Below, in pieces: positions 1 through 8,420 of a stretch of DNA of 64,000 bases. Made by a program: the position numbers and the translations under genes. The first letter of the stretch is position 1. Each line of letters begins with the position of its first letter. Source of the DNA: Nitrospinae bacterium AH_259_B05_G02_I21 (GTDB lineage Bacteria; JADFOP01). The notes under the pieces are model-generated. The model was not told the DNA's origin. It did no database searches and saw nothing but the letters and a program-made list of their open reading frames with translations. Location: the NCBI GenBank assembly GCA_027717595.1, contig JALLOF010000005.1, positions 30,203 to 94,202 on the forward strand, given 5' to 3'.

Positions 1-145
1 TGCGCTGCGCCCGACACGGCTTGCACCGCTTCGGGGGAAAGAAACCCCGCTCCTGGTAAAAGGCCTGCTCACCCGCCGTGAAAGGAAACGTCTGGCCGCA
101 ATCCTCACACGTTAAAACCTGGTCCTGCTGTTCCTGCGCTTCCAT
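1..145 (-). CDS. Zinc-ribbon protein, N-terminal part (cut by window edge)
   Basis: The first 48 codons of a small zinc-ribbon protein read on the minus strand from the ATG at 143-145 to the window edge. The nucleotide sequence matches the 5' half of the complete gene at 5352-5651, so this is a second copy of that gene. The visible part holds the first zinc knuckle, CEDC then CKPC about 24 residues later. The C-terminal CxxC pair would lie outside the window, so whether this copy is intact cannot be seen. The role is unknown; proteins with this probable zinc-ribbon fold are small and usually uncharacterised. Confidence 0.75.
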   Translation of the reverse strand, partial: MEAQEQQDQVLTCEDCGQTFPFTAGEQAFYQERGFFPPKRCKPCRAQR

Positions 146-417
146 ACTGAAACTACTTCCTCTCTCTGTCGGGGCCTGCCGACCTCCACCGGCTAAGGGA
201 AAGAACCACTACCTAACCTGTTCGCTGGGGAGCCCGGGCGCGGACGGCTCAAGCATGGCCGAAAACCCGGTTCACAGGGGCGGGTTCAATGCGGGAAGGA
301 ACCGTTTGAGACCCTCGGTGGTGTTGAACTCCCTCACTACTGGCACACAAGGGGGGGACTTATTACAAGATACAAGAGCAGGGGGGCCAGCGCAAGGAAA
401 AAACGAGCCCACGGGAG
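1..417. repeat. Direct repeat, left copy (zinc-ribbon 5' half plus upstream DNA)
   Basis: Positions 1-417 match 5507-5924 in the same orientation with only about five differences by eye: four substitutions and a one-base change in a G run. The match breaks off abruptly after the shared CACGGGAG at 410-417. The repeat spans the 5' half of a zinc-ribbon gene and its non-coding upstream region, and probably continues to the left of the window. The 386 bp between the zinc-ribbon start and egtD (146-531) are mostly this repeat and hold no other gene I can support. Confidence 0.9.
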
Positions 418-531
418 AAGCCTCCCGGCATCCGCCCGGAGCGCGAACTGCGCCGAGCCGGTAAATTTCTTCTCACGACCTCCATCGGGATGTGGTAGGA
501 TTTTCCCATCCTCCATCGGAAATACGCACCC

Positions 532-1536
532 ATGCACCGAGAAGTCGATTTATCATTGGCCAGACGCCTGAAAATTGAAGTCACACCCTCAGCCCGCTCC
601 AGGTCTGACTTCGCCACGGACGTCCTCGAGGGTCTGTCCGCTAAGCCCAAACGGCTGTCATGCAAATATTTTTACGATGAACGGGGCTCCGAATTATTCG
701 AGGACATCTGCAACCTGCCCGAATACTACCTGACCCGAACCGAACAAGCGATCCTCGAGCTCTTTGCGCCGGAGATGGCCCGCTATTCCAACGGCAACAT
801 GACCCTCGTCGAGCTCGGAAGCGGGAGCTCCCTAAAGACCCGTCTCCTTATTGAAGCCCTGCTTGCCGCCCAAGGCTCACTCCACTATCTACCCGTTGAT
901 ATCTCCGAATCGATGATGGTGGAGGTGGCCAAGGAGTTGATCGAAGAGTACGCGGACCTTCACATCACGGCATACGTGGCAGAATACAACGAGGGCCTTC
1001 GGAAAATAGCGGAAGAAGGTCTTGGACAAAAAATGGTTCTCTTTCTCGGTTCAAACATCGGTAATTTCGATTTCCATGAAACCGTCGACTTCTTGCGTAA
1101 CGTCCGCCGCCAGCTAAGCAGCGACGATGTCGTGTTGCTCGGGGCCGATATGCAAAAAGACTTGTCCGTGTTAGAGGCCGCGTACAATGATTCGAAGAAC
1201 GTGACGGCGGAATTTAATCTGAATCTGCTTCGCCGAATCAATCGAGACCTGGGGGGGGAGTTCGATCTCAACAGCTTCTCGCACGTTGCTCTGTACAACG
1301 TGCGCGAATGTCGTATCGAGATGTACCTGCGGAGCGAACGTGACCAAGAGGTGCACATTCGAGAATTGGACAAAACCTTCCACTTCAAAGACGGCGAGAC
1401 GATTCACACGGAAAATTCATACAAATACAGTAAAGAGCAGATTGTCGAGCTTTGCTCCCAGTCCGGTTTCGATGTGGCCAGAAGCTGGGAAGATGAGAAG
1501 GGGTACTTTTCGCTCAACCTACTCACGCCGGCCTGA
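532..1536 (+). CDS. egtD: L-histidine N-alpha-methyltransferase (EgtD)
   Basis: EgtD trimethylates the alpha-amino group of histidine with three S-adenosylmethionines, giving hercynine, the first committed step to ergothioneine and selenoneine. The 334-residue length is normal for the family. Visible motifs are the tyrosine-rich LPEYYLTRTE segment near residue 62 (histidine-binding Tyr), the SAM-binding ELGSGSSLKTR near 94, FLGSNIGNF near 170 (substrate-binding Asn), and TENSYKY near the C-terminus, which carries the Glu and Ser that hold the amino group. It is the first gene of a same-strand cluster with the MetE-like, EgtB/SenA-like and SenB-like genes. The enzyme is cytosolic. Confidence 0.93.
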   Translation: MHREVDLSLARRLKIEVTPSARSRSDFATDVLEGLSAKPKRLSCKYFYDERGSELFEDICNLPEYYLTRTEQAILELFAPEMARYSNGNMTLVELGSGSSLKTRLLIEALLAAQGSLHYLPVDISESMMVEVAKELIEEYADLHITAYVAEYNEGLRKIAEEGLGQKMVLFLGSNIGNFDFHETVDFLRNVRRQLSSDDVVLLGADMQKDLSVLEAAYNDSKNVTAEFNLNLLRRINRDLGGEFDLNSFSHVALYNVRECRIEMYLRSERDQEVHIRELDKTFHFKDGETIHTENSYKYSKEQIVELCSQSGFDVARSWEDEKGYFSLNLLTPA

Positions 1537-1584
1537 GGGCCCCTGATCCGGGGTCGGGTCTGCGAAGGGTCGAGGCGATTCACA

Positions 1585-2715
1585 ATGGTTGGTGAAGACA
1601 GACGCGTCGTTACGGCGCGAAGCGATGTCGTTGGAAGCCTGCTCCGTCCGCCGGAGCTGCTCGAGGCCAGGGAAGCCTTGGGGGAGGGCCGGATAGGCCA
1701 CGCCGCCTTCAAGGCCGTCGAGGACCGGGCGGTTGATGAGGCCGTTGCGCTGCAGGAAGAGGTTGGCCTGGAGGTGGTGACCGACGGCGAGATGCGGCGC
1801 CTCTCGTTTCAGGGCCAAATGATGGAGGCGGTCGAAGGATTCAGCGATTACGATGTGGACGCCTTCCTGTGGGGGGAGTGGTACGGCGCCGAGGGCGTGG
1901 AGCATGTGAGCCTGGAGCGGCCCCCCGGCCTCGCCGTCGTCAGCCCCCTGACCCGGAGGCGCCACCTCTGCACGGAGGAATTCATCTACGTCCAATCACG
2001 GACGGACCGGACGGTCAAAATCACGATTCCCAGCCCAAGCCTCTTTCTGAGTTGGTGGTCGCCGAAGCTGTCCGTCGGGGCCTATCCTACCCGTGAGGGC
2101 TTTCTCGCCGACGTCGTGGATATTTTGCGCAACGAGGTGGCCGAGCTCGTCCGCCTGGGGGCCACCTACATTCAGATCGATGCGCCGTTCTATCCCCTGT
2201 TGCTGAACCCCGCTACGCGGGCCGCGTGTGAGAGCTTGGGGTGGAGCGCCGACGAATGGCTCCACTATGGGATCGAGATGGATAACGCCGTGATGGGCGA
2301 CTTTCCTACCGTCACCTTCGGGTTTCACCTATGCAGGGGAAATCAGGACAGCCGGTGGCTGACAGAGGGTGGATATGACGCGATTGCCAAACCGATCTTC
2401 CACAACATCCGCGCCCAGCGGTTCCTGCTGGAGTACGACGACGACCGCTCGGGCTCCTTCGAGCCCTTGCGAGAGGTTCCCGAGGACAAAACCGTCGTGT
2501 TAGGATTGGTCAGCACGAAGAGGCCACGTCTTGAGCCGCTCGAAGAACTGACGGCCCGCATCGAGCAAGCGAGCCGATTCGTGCCCGCAGAAAGGCTGGC
2601 CATAAGCCCCCAATGCGGCTTTGCAAGCTCGATCGTCGGGAACCGCCTGACGGTCGAGGATGAGAAGCGCAAGCTCCAACGGGTCGTTGAGGCCGCTCGG
2701 GCGGTATGGGGTTGA
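1585..2715 (+). CDS. MetE C-terminal-like (cobalamin-independent methionine synthase II family) methyltransferase
   Basis: A 376-residue protein of the UROD/MetE-like fold, matching only the catalytic C-terminal half of cobalamin-independent methionine synthase. The opening RSDVVGSLLRP is typical of these stand-alone proteins. The zinc-type ligands are visible as HLC in GFHLCRGNQ near residue 248 and the Cys of SPQCGF near 341. Family members move methyl groups to thiols or selenols, but short MetE-like proteins often have unknown substrates. It sits 48 bp after egtD and 7 bp before the sulfoxide synthase gene, so it is probably co-transcribed. Recycling of homocysteine formed after three EgtD methylations, or methyl transfer to or from a sulfur/selenium intermediate, is inference. 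Confidence 0.85.
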   Translation: MVGEDRRVVTARSDVVGSLLRPPELLEAREALGEGRIGHAAFKAVEDRAVDEAVALQEEVGLEVVTDGEMRRLSFQGQMMEAVEGFSDYDVDAFLWGEWYGAEGVEHVSLERPPGLAVVSPLTRRRHLCTEEFIYVQSRTDRTVKITIPSPSLFLSWWSPKLSVGAYPTREGFLADVVDILRNEVAELVRLGATYIQIDAPFYPLLLNPATRAACESLGWSADEWLHYGIEMDNAVMGDFPTVTFGFHLCRGNQDSRWLTEGGYDAIAKPIFHNIRAQRFLLEYDDDRSGSFEPLREVPEDKTVVLGLVSTKRPRLEPLEELTARIEQASRFVPAERLAISPQCGFASSIVGNRLTVEDEKRKLQRVVEAARAVWG

Positions 2716-2722
2716 AAGCTTT

Positions 2723-4045
2723 ATGGAGAACTGGAGCAACGTTACCAAGGAGCTGGCCGCGTGGGTGCGCGATGCCCACCAGCGGACCATCGAGTTAGTC
2801 TCCGACCTGTCGGACGAGCAAATGATGGGGCCCCACCTCCCGATTACCAACCCGCTGCTCTGGGAAATCGGACACACGGCGTGGTTTAAAGAGAAGTGGG
2901 TGCTGCGCCATGTGTGCAACCAACCTGCGGCCCGCGACGACGCCGACGCGCTTTGGGACTCCATCGCGATCCCCCACGACGTTCGGTGGGACCTCCCGCT
3001 CCCTTCGCGCGAGGCGACCTACGCCTACATAGAGGACGTGCGCGACCGGGTCCTCGACCAGCTCCTCCAGAGCGAGCCCAACGAGGAGATGGTCTATTTC
3101 GTCAAGCAGACCGTCTTCCACGAAGACATGCACACCGAGGCCTTCACCTACATGCGACAGACCCTGGAATACCCCGCTCCACGTTTCTCCACCGACGGAA
3201 ACCCGCCGCAGAGCGAGACCAACGGTCGTCCACTGGCCGGTGACGTCGAGGTCCCCGGCAGGACGTTTCTGCTTGGAGCGACGCGGGATGAACCCTTCGT
3301 GTTCGACAACGAAAAGTGGGCTCACGAGGTTGAGGTGAAACCCTTCGCGATGGCACGGGCACCCGTGACGCAGGCCGAGTTTGCCGCGTTCGTCGACGAC
3401 GACGGGTATGGCCGCCAGGAGCTCTGGTCGAAGGAAGGATGGGCGTGGCGCAAGCAGGAAAACGCTGCGCACCCGGTGTACTGGAGGCGCGAGGCGAACG
3501 GAGCATGGCTGCGTCGGGACTTCGACACCTGGTTGGCCCTGGAACCCCATCGTCCCGTCATCCACGTCAACTGGTTCGAGGCGGAGGCCTATTGCCGGTG
3601 GGCCGGCCGAAGGCTGCCCACCGAAGCGGAATGGGAAATGGCCGCCGCCGCCGCCCCCAACCCAGACGGCGAGGGAACGGCTTCAACCAAGTCCCGCTTC
3701 CCCTGGGGTGACGAGCCCCCGAATCCCCAGCGTGCGAACCTCGACTGGGAGGCCATGGGGTGCATCGACGTGGGGGTCCTGCCCGCGGGCGACAGTGCCT
3801 TTGGCTGCCGACAAATGATCGGCAACGTCTGGGAGTGGACCAGCTCCACCTTTCTTCCCTATCCGGGGTTTGAGATCGACCCGTACAAGGAATATTCCGA
3901 ACCGTGGTTCGGCACGCGGAAGGTCCTTCGGGGGGGGAGCTGGGCCACCCGCTCTCGCATGCTGCGCAACACCTGGCGTAACTACTTCACCCCAGATCGC
4001 CGGGACGTCCTGGCGGGATTCCGCACGTGCGCCCTCGACCCATGA
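2723..4045 (+). CDS. senA: EgtB/SenA-type non-heme iron C-S/C-Se bond-forming synthase
   Basis: A two-domain enzyme of the EgtB family: an N-terminal DinB-like four-helix domain (about residues 1-170) and a C-terminal FGE-sulfatase/C-type-lectin-like domain (about 180-440). Iron ligands are visible as His in GHTAWF near residue 51 and the pair in HEDMHTE near 133-137. The C-terminal domain shows RRLPTEAEWE, GNVWEWTSS and VLRGGSWATR. EgtB makes hercynine sulfoxide; SenA joins a selenosugar to hercynine. SenA is favoured because the next gene encodes SenB and overlaps it by 4 bp, but activity cannot be decided by eye. The ATG at 2723 is preferred over an in-frame start at 2660, which would overlap the upstream gene. 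Confidence 0.85.
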   Translation: MENWSNVTKELAAWVRDAHQRTIELVSDLSDEQMMGPHLPITNPLLWEIGHTAWFKEKWVLRHVCNQPAARDDADALWDSIAIPHDVRWDLPLPSREATYAYIEDVRDRVLDQLLQSEPNEEMVYFVKQTVFHEDMHTEAFTYMRQTLEYPAPRFSTDGNPPQSETNGRPLAGDVEVPGRTFLLGATRDEPFVFDNEKWAHEVEVKPFAMARAPVTQAEFAAFVDDDGYGRQELWSKEGWAWRKQENAAHPVYWRREANGAWLRRDFDTWLALEPHRPVIHVNWFEAEAYCRWAGRRLPTEAEWEMAAAAAPNPDGEGTASTKSRFPWGDEPPNPQRANLDWEAMGCIDVGVLPAGDSAFGCRQMIGNVWEWTSSTFLPYPGFEIDPYKEYSEPWFGTRKVLRGGSWATRSRMLRNTWRNYFTPDRRDVLAGFRTCALDP

Positions 4046-5013
4046 AGGTCTGTCTGATTACCCCCGCCCCAGCCCGGTCCCGCAAGGGCAATCGCGTCAC
4101 GGCGCTTCGATGGGCCCGGATCCTGCGCGAGCTCGGCCACAGCGTCAACATTGACCAGGAATACCGTCGTCAGCGATGCGATCTGCTCGTCTCACTCCAC
4201 GCCCGTCGCACCCACGCTTCGTTGGTCCGTTTCCGAAAACAGTACCCCGACCGGCCCCTCATTCTGGCCCTCACGGGGACCGACCTGTACGGCGACATCC
4301 ATACCGATCCGTCAGCGCAGCAGTCGCTGGAGCTGGCCTCGCGCCTCATCGTGCTCCAGCCGATGGGTGTGGAGGCCCTGCCGACGAACCTTCGTGAAAA
4401 GACCCGGGTGATCTATCAATCCGTGAGGAAGCCGCCGGGGAATTTCTCGCCGAAAAAGCGTGTCTTTGAAGTATGCGTGCTCGGCCATCTCCGCCCCGTC
4501 AAGGATCCCTTCCGCGCCGCCCTGGCCGCCAGACTGCTTCCACCCACCTCCCACGTTCGGGTCATTCAAATAGGGGCGGCCCTGAGCGATGACATGGAGC
4601 GGCAGGCCCGCGCCGAGGAAGCCTCGAACCCGCGATACCGGTGGCTAGGAGAGCTCCCTCGGTGGAAAGCGCTTCGCATCCTCGCCCGCAGCCGGCTTCT
4701 CGCGCTGACCTCCAAGATGGAGGGGGGGGCCAACGTCGTCTCCGAGGCGCTCGTCTGTTCGGTCCCCATCGTCTCGTCGCGGATCGCGGGATCGATCGGC
4801 CTCTTGGGAGAGGAGTACCCGGGCTATTTCCCGGTCGGCGAAACGCAGACCCTCGCAGCCCTCCTCGCACGAGCCGAGCGAGACGCCGCGTTTTACGAGG
4901 CGCTCAAAGCCTGGTGCGACGGCCTACAACACCTTTTCGAGCCCGCCAGCGAGCGAAAACGCTGGGAGAGCCTTCTTGAAGAGTTCCGTGACGGCGGGAT
5001 GGCTCTTCGATGA
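4042..5013 (+). CDS. senB: Selenosugar synthase SenB (TIGR04348-type glycosyltransferase)
   Basis: A GT-B-type glycosyltransferase-like protein of 323 residues with the family hallmark RKGNRVTALRWARILRELGH near residues 14-33, followed by LLVSLHARRTHASL, ALTGTDLYGDIHTD and LIVLQPMG. SenB uses selenophosphate and a UDP-sugar to make a 1-seleno-sugar, the selenium donor for SenA in selenoneine synthesis. The ATG at 4042 overlaps the stop of the upstream gene as ATGA, implying translational coupling. SenC, the selenophosphate synthetase partner, is absent from the visible cluster, so selenophosphate would have to come from a selD elsewhere. Confidence 0.88.
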   Translation: MKVCLITPAPARSRKGNRVTALRWARILRELGHSVNIDQEYRRQRCDLLVSLHARRTHASLVRFRKQYPDRPLILALTGTDLYGDIHTDPSAQQSLELASRLIVLQPMGVEALPTNLREKTRVIYQSVRKPPGNFSPKKRVFEVCVLGHLRPVKDPFRAALAARLLPPTSHVRVIQIGAALSDDMERQARAEEASNPRYRWLGELPRWKALRILARSRLLALTSKMEGGANVVSEALVCSVPIVSSRIAGSIGLLGEEYPGYFPVGETQTLAALLARAERDAAFYEALKAWCDGLQHLFEPASERKRWESLLEEFRDGGMALR

Positions 5014-5351
5014 AGCGTGTGATCATGGGCGTCACATGCCCCGTGGCAAACAACACAAAAACCCTGCCCCCCCTTATCCGATAAAGCTCTACATGGAGAC
5101 GACCGATTAACAACGTTGTCCGAGGATGGGTTTCTTTCCCTTCCAGGATTTGATAGGCTTGGGGCTCTTACGGGCGCTTCGGATGTCTCTTCATAGACCT
5201 AAACCATCCCCTGGCCGGCAAGGCGCTCACCTTCGAAGTCGAGTGCTTGGAGATTAGGGGCGACTAACCCGTTGGATGGAGGTCAAACCACTTCCCAGTC
5301 GCCCGCCAGATTGAGGCGCCTCTCAGGATGCGAGAGGCGGTGATCCGTCCC
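5014..5351. other. Non-coding gap between senB and the zinc-ribbon gene
   Basis: About 340 bp with no supportable gene. The only structure seen is a hairpin near 5317-5339, next to the 3' end of the zinc-ribbon gene. No promoter or second terminator stands out. Confidence 0.6.
5317..5339 (-). terminator. Hairpin downstream of the zinc-ribbon gene
   Basis: Inverted repeat with arms CGCCTCTC and GAGAGGCG around a 7-base loop, 12 bp past the stop of the minus-strand zinc-ribbon gene. There is no clear T run after it, so it may be a weak terminator or an mRNA 3' end structure. Confidence 0.4.
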
Positions 5352-5651
5352 TTACTGGGGTTGGGTCCGTTGGGCGTCGAAGCAGGGGCGGCAGTAGACG
5401 GGACGGTCGCCTACGGGCTCGAACGGCACCTGGGTCGCCACACCGCAGGCAGAACAGACCGCGTCGTGAAGCTGACGAGGCTCACGCTGGCCCCCACCGG
5501 ACGTCTTGCGCTGCGCCCGACACGGCTTGCACCGCTTCGGGGGAAAGAAACCCCGCTCCTGGTAAAAGGCCTGCTCACCCGCCGTGAAAGGAAACGTCTG
5601 GCCGCAATCCTCACACGTTAAAACCTGGTCCTGCTGTTCCTGCGCTTCCAT
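5352..5651 (-). CDS. Double zinc-ribbon protein (complete copy)
   Basis: A 99-residue protein with two zinc-binding units: C13/C16 with C41/C44 (probable zinc-ribbon domain, with the usual FTAGEQAFYQERGF between the knuckles), and C66/C69 with C87/C90 (a CxxC-x17-CxxC unit ending in PVYCRPCF). No signal peptide or membrane segment is present. The function is unknown; the architecture resembles small bacterial proteins assumed to bind nucleic acid or store zinc. Its 5' half and upstream DNA are duplicated at 1-417, so the two genes bracket the egtD-senB cluster. Confidence 0.85.
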   Translation of the reverse strand: MEAQEQQDQVLTCEDCGQTFPFTAGEQAFYQERGFFPPKRCKPCRAQRKTSGGGQREPRQLHDAVCSACGVATQVPFEPVGDRPVYCRPCFDAQRTQPQ

Positions 5652-5924
5652 ACTGAAACTACTTCCTCTCTCTGTCGGGGCCTGCCGACCTCCACCGGCT
5701 AAGGGAAAGAACCACTACCTAACCTGTTCGCTGGGGAGCCCGGGCGCGGACGGCTCAAGCATGGCCGAAAACCCGGTTCACAGGGGCGGGTTCAATGCGG
5801 GAAGGAACCGTTTTAGACCCTCGGTGGCGTTGAACTCCCTCACTACTGGCGCACAAGGGGGGGGACTTATTACAAGATACAAGAGCAGGAGGGCCAGCGC
5901 AAGGAAAAAACGAGCCCACGGGAG
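5507..5924. repeat. Direct repeat, right copy
   Basis: Nearly identical to positions 1-417 and in the same orientation. It starts inside the zinc-ribbon gene and ends in the 333-bp non-coding gap before the PAS gene. The two copies are about 5.5 kb apart and enclose egtD, the MetE-like gene, senA and senB. Beyond the repeat, positions 5925-5984 hold nothing recognisable. Confidence 0.9.
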
Positions 5925-5984
5925 GGCCCATCGCCGTCGTAAAGACGGACGTGTCCGCAATGAGCCCTCCCTATCCGTCACTCA

Positions 5985-6446
5985 TCATTCGGCAGGCGGA
6001 GGGAGCGGATTTTGCACTTGGGCCTCCAATGCAGCGAGGCGCTCCTTCAGCGCCTTTTGCTCCTCCCAGCGCTTGGTCACATCGCGCAGGATGGCCGAGA
6101 AGCCCGAGGGCTCGCCCTTCTCATCACGCAGGAGCGCAATACTAAATTCAAGGGAAGTGCTGGTCCCGTCTTTTCGAACTCCTGGCACCGCCAGCAGTTC
6201 GTCCCCGTAGCGGGTAACCCCGGTCTCAAGAACGTTGCGATAGCCCTCCCAGTGACTCTCTCGAAGGCGCTCAGGAATTATAATATCCAAGGATTGCCCC
6301 ACGGCCTCCTCGGCTTGATATCCAAATATCGCCTCTGCCCCTCGATTCCAGAGGTGAATAATCCCGTCTCGGTCGGCAACGATGATGGCATCCGGGGTTT
6401 GTTCCACAATCCGTTGGCACAACCGCGCATCTGTTTCCGCCGGCAT
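5985..6446 (-). CDS. Single PAS-domain protein
   Basis: A 153-residue soluble protein with one PAS fold (about residues 8-125). It starts with the typical IVEQTPDAIIVADRDG and contains WNRGAEAIFGY and a PAC-like end, SAILRDVTKRWEEQ. A short charged helix, probably coiled coil, follows. There is no kinase, GGDEF or HTH output domain, so it would have to signal through a partner. The His and Cys pattern gives no clear clue to the cofactor. It is a single minus-strand gene beside the repeat. Confidence 0.85.
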   Translation of the reverse strand: MPAETDARLCQRIVEQTPDAIIVADRDGIIHLWNRGAEAIFGYQAEEAVGQSLDIIIPERLRESHWEGYRNVLETGVTRYGDELLAVPGVRKDGTSTSLEFSIALLRDEKGEPSGFSAILRDVTKRWEEQKALKERLAALEAQVQNPLPPPAE

Positions 6447-6554
6447 TGGCAGCCTCCTCCTCGCGCTAATGGCACCTTGGCTTCAAGTAATACAACACCT
6501 TCGAGCCCTGCCCGACCGTAGCTCGTCCAGTCATTGGCCTAGTCCCCGTGCACC

Positions 6555-6665
6555 TCAAACCTGCATCACCAAGGAAGGCGCTTCGTCAGCCGCCGTGGTG
6601 ATGGTCTTGTCCTTATACGGTACTTCCTTGGGCAGAGAAACATTCACCGAGAGCAATTTCATCAT
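6555..6665 (-). pseudogene. Remnant of a MOSC-domain protein gene (N-terminus only)
   Basis: A 36-codon minus-strand reading frame starts with MMKLLSVNVSLPKEVPYKDK after a good ribosome site (GGAGGGGG, 6671-6678). This closely resembles the N-terminus of MOSC-domain proteins, which bind molybdenum cofactor or carry sulfur. The similarity fades after TITT and the frame stops at 6555-6557. No continuation of the MOSC domain is seen before the next gene, so this looks like a deleted gene. A real short peptide is possible but less likely. Confidence 0.5.
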
Positions 6666-6737
6666 GTTATCCCCCTCCAATGTTTCACATGGATAATCCC
6701 CCCTGGGACTGGAGGGCCTGGTCCATCCGTAACCCGC

Positions 6738-8123
6738 TCAGGCGTCCATGGCCATAAATAGATTGTTCAGCGATTCCGCCAAAGTCGGATGCGCGAAGAC
6801 ACCATCGCGAATTCGGGTATAGGGGATCCGTCCCATCATCGCGGTCTGCAGGACGCTCATCACCTCACCTCCCTCGATGCCTAACACCGCACATCCTAAG
6901 ATTTGATCCGTCTCGGCGTCAACGACCGCCTTCATGACCCCGCGGGCCTCGTCCATCTCCAGGGCCCGGGCGACGTGGGCCATAGGGAGCTTAGCCACGC
7001 GGATTTGATGGCCTCGCTCCCGGGCTTCGGTCTCACTCAGTCCCACCCGGCCCAATTGGGGATCGATAAACACCGTGTAGGGGACGAGCCGACCATTCAC
7101 GGTCGCACCGCCTCCCTCCAGCAGGTTTGTCCGGACAATCCGAAAGTCATCGTACGAGATGTGCGTGAACGCCGGGCCTCCCTTAACGTCGCCCAGGGCG
7201 TAGACGCCGGGTGCCGTCGTCTCGAGCCGCTCGTTCGCCTGTATGAACCCGCGTTGATCAGTCTCAACACCCGCGGCCGCCAGATTGAGCCGATCCGTGT
7301 TCGGCGCCCGACCCGCCGCCACCAGAAGATGCGACCCGGCAAGCGCCCTCTCCCCATCGGGAGTTCTAACCGTCATCCTAATGCCCCCATCGCCACCCTC
7401 TTCGACGTACAACGCTTCGCTCTCGAGCAGCACCTGCACGCCGTCTTCGCGCAAGATGCCAGCGACTTCCGCCGCGACGTCGGAGTCCTCGCGGGTCAAC
7501 AGCTGGTCGCCCCGCTGCACGATGGTCACCTGGGCGCCGAAGCGGCGAAACATCTGGCCGAACTCCAACCCGATGTACCCACCCCCCAACACCAGCAGGT
7601 GGGCCGGGACGATATCGAGCTCCATGATGGACGTCGAGTCCAAGGTCGGGACGCTATCCAAACCGGGCACGGGCGGGAAGATCGCTCGCGTCCCGGTGTT
7701 GATGAAAATCGTCTCGGCCGCAAGACCGCAGGTCTCGCCGTCATTGAGACGCACCTGGACGGACTTAGGGTCAGTAAAATGCGCCTCGCCGAAGAGCAAG
7801 TCCACGCCATCGGTTTTTTCGATCCGCCGTTGGCCGCCCTTCCGAAAGCTCTCCACGATGGCCCGCTTGCGCTGTCGGACCTTGGCCATATCGACCGTCA
7901 CCTCTCCGGTGTGAACCCCATAGTCAGCGGCCCGGCGCGCCAGATAGGCCACCCGAGCGCTCGCCACCATGGTCTTGGTCGGCGTGCATCCCTCGTTCAC
8001 GCACGTCCCCCCGACGTGTTTTTTCTCAATCAGCGCCGTCTTCCATCCCGCTTTGGCCAGGGTTGTCGAGAGTGGTGCAGCCGCCTGGCCCGCACCAATA
8101 ATAATGGCATCGTATTGCATCAT
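6738..8123 (-). CDS. FAD-dependent pyridine nucleotide-disulfide oxidoreductase (mercuric reductase-like)
   Basis: A class I flavin disulfide oxidoreductase of about 461 residues. It has an N-terminal FAD site ([13 protein letters not shown]), the redox-active pair in [13 protein letters not shown], an NAD(P)H Rossmann motif ([13 protein letters not shown]), a second FAD contact (GVYALGDV) and a C-terminal dimer domain. It lacks the extra N-terminal metal-binding domain and the vicinal C-terminal cysteines of true MerA, so mercury reduction is not supported. Relatives include dihydrolipoamide and unknown thiol reductases. The ATG at 8123 fits the AGGA at 8132; an in-frame ATG at 8135 is an alternative. 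Confidence 0.85.
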   Translation of the reverse strand: MMQYDAIIIGAGQAAAPLSTTLAKAGWKTALIEKKHVGGTCVNEGCTPTKTMVASARVAYLARRAADYGVHTGEVTVDMAKVRQRKRAIVESFRKGGQRRIEKTDGVDLLFGEAHFTDPKSVQVRLNDGETCGLAAETIFINTGTRAIFPPVPGLDSVPTLDSTSIMELDIVPAHLLVLGGGYIGLEFGQMFRRFGAQVTIVQRGDQLLTREDSDVAAEVAGILREDGVQVLLESEALYVEEGGDGGIRMTVRTPDGERALAGSHLLVAAGRAPNTDRLNLAAAGVETDQRGFIQANERLETTAPGVYALGDVKGGPAFTHISYDDFRIVRTNLLEGGGATVNGRLVPYTVFIDPQLGRVGLSETEARERGHQIRVAKLPMAHVARALEMDEARGVMKAVVDAETDQILGCAVLGIEGGEVMSVLQTAMMGRIPYTRIRDGVFAHPTLAESLNNLFMAMDA

Positions 8124-8135
8124 TGTTTTCCTCAT

Positions 8136-8420
8136 CTTCCTCTTTTTCCCCTTTGGTTTTGGCGACAGAAACTATTCCGTATTAAGGAAAAGGGCCTCGA
8201 TTTCCTATAATGTAGCGTGTCTGCTACCCTACTGGCAACGGTCCGGCTTTGGGCCTGCGTAATATCCCCAAGGATGGGTGACCCGGTGGACGAACCATCC
8301 ATCCTAGCCTACTATGGAATAAAATGACCTCACCGAGACATAGATTAGGATAGCACGAGCGATGCCGGGGTTGCTCCCGCCTGAGGCGTTGTCCTCCAGG
8401 GACGGAAAGGGTATGGAGCG
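8136..8420. other. Divergent intergenic region before the GH15 gene
   Basis: About 285 bp between the minus-strand oxidoreductase and the plus-strand GH15 gene, so promoters for both must lie here. The middle is AT-richer. An inverted GGATGG...CCATCC pair spans about 8272-8303. No confident promoter was picked. Confidence 0.4.

Noticed and set aside
337..537. Small minus-strand frame with a hydrophobic segment, with a related frame at 5778-5981
   Set aside because: The shared hydrophobic stretch comes from the duplicated DNA. The ends differ and there is no ribosome site, so it is probably not a gene.
6738..8123. True mercuric reductase merA
   Set aside because: The C-terminal cysteine pair and mer neighbours are absent.
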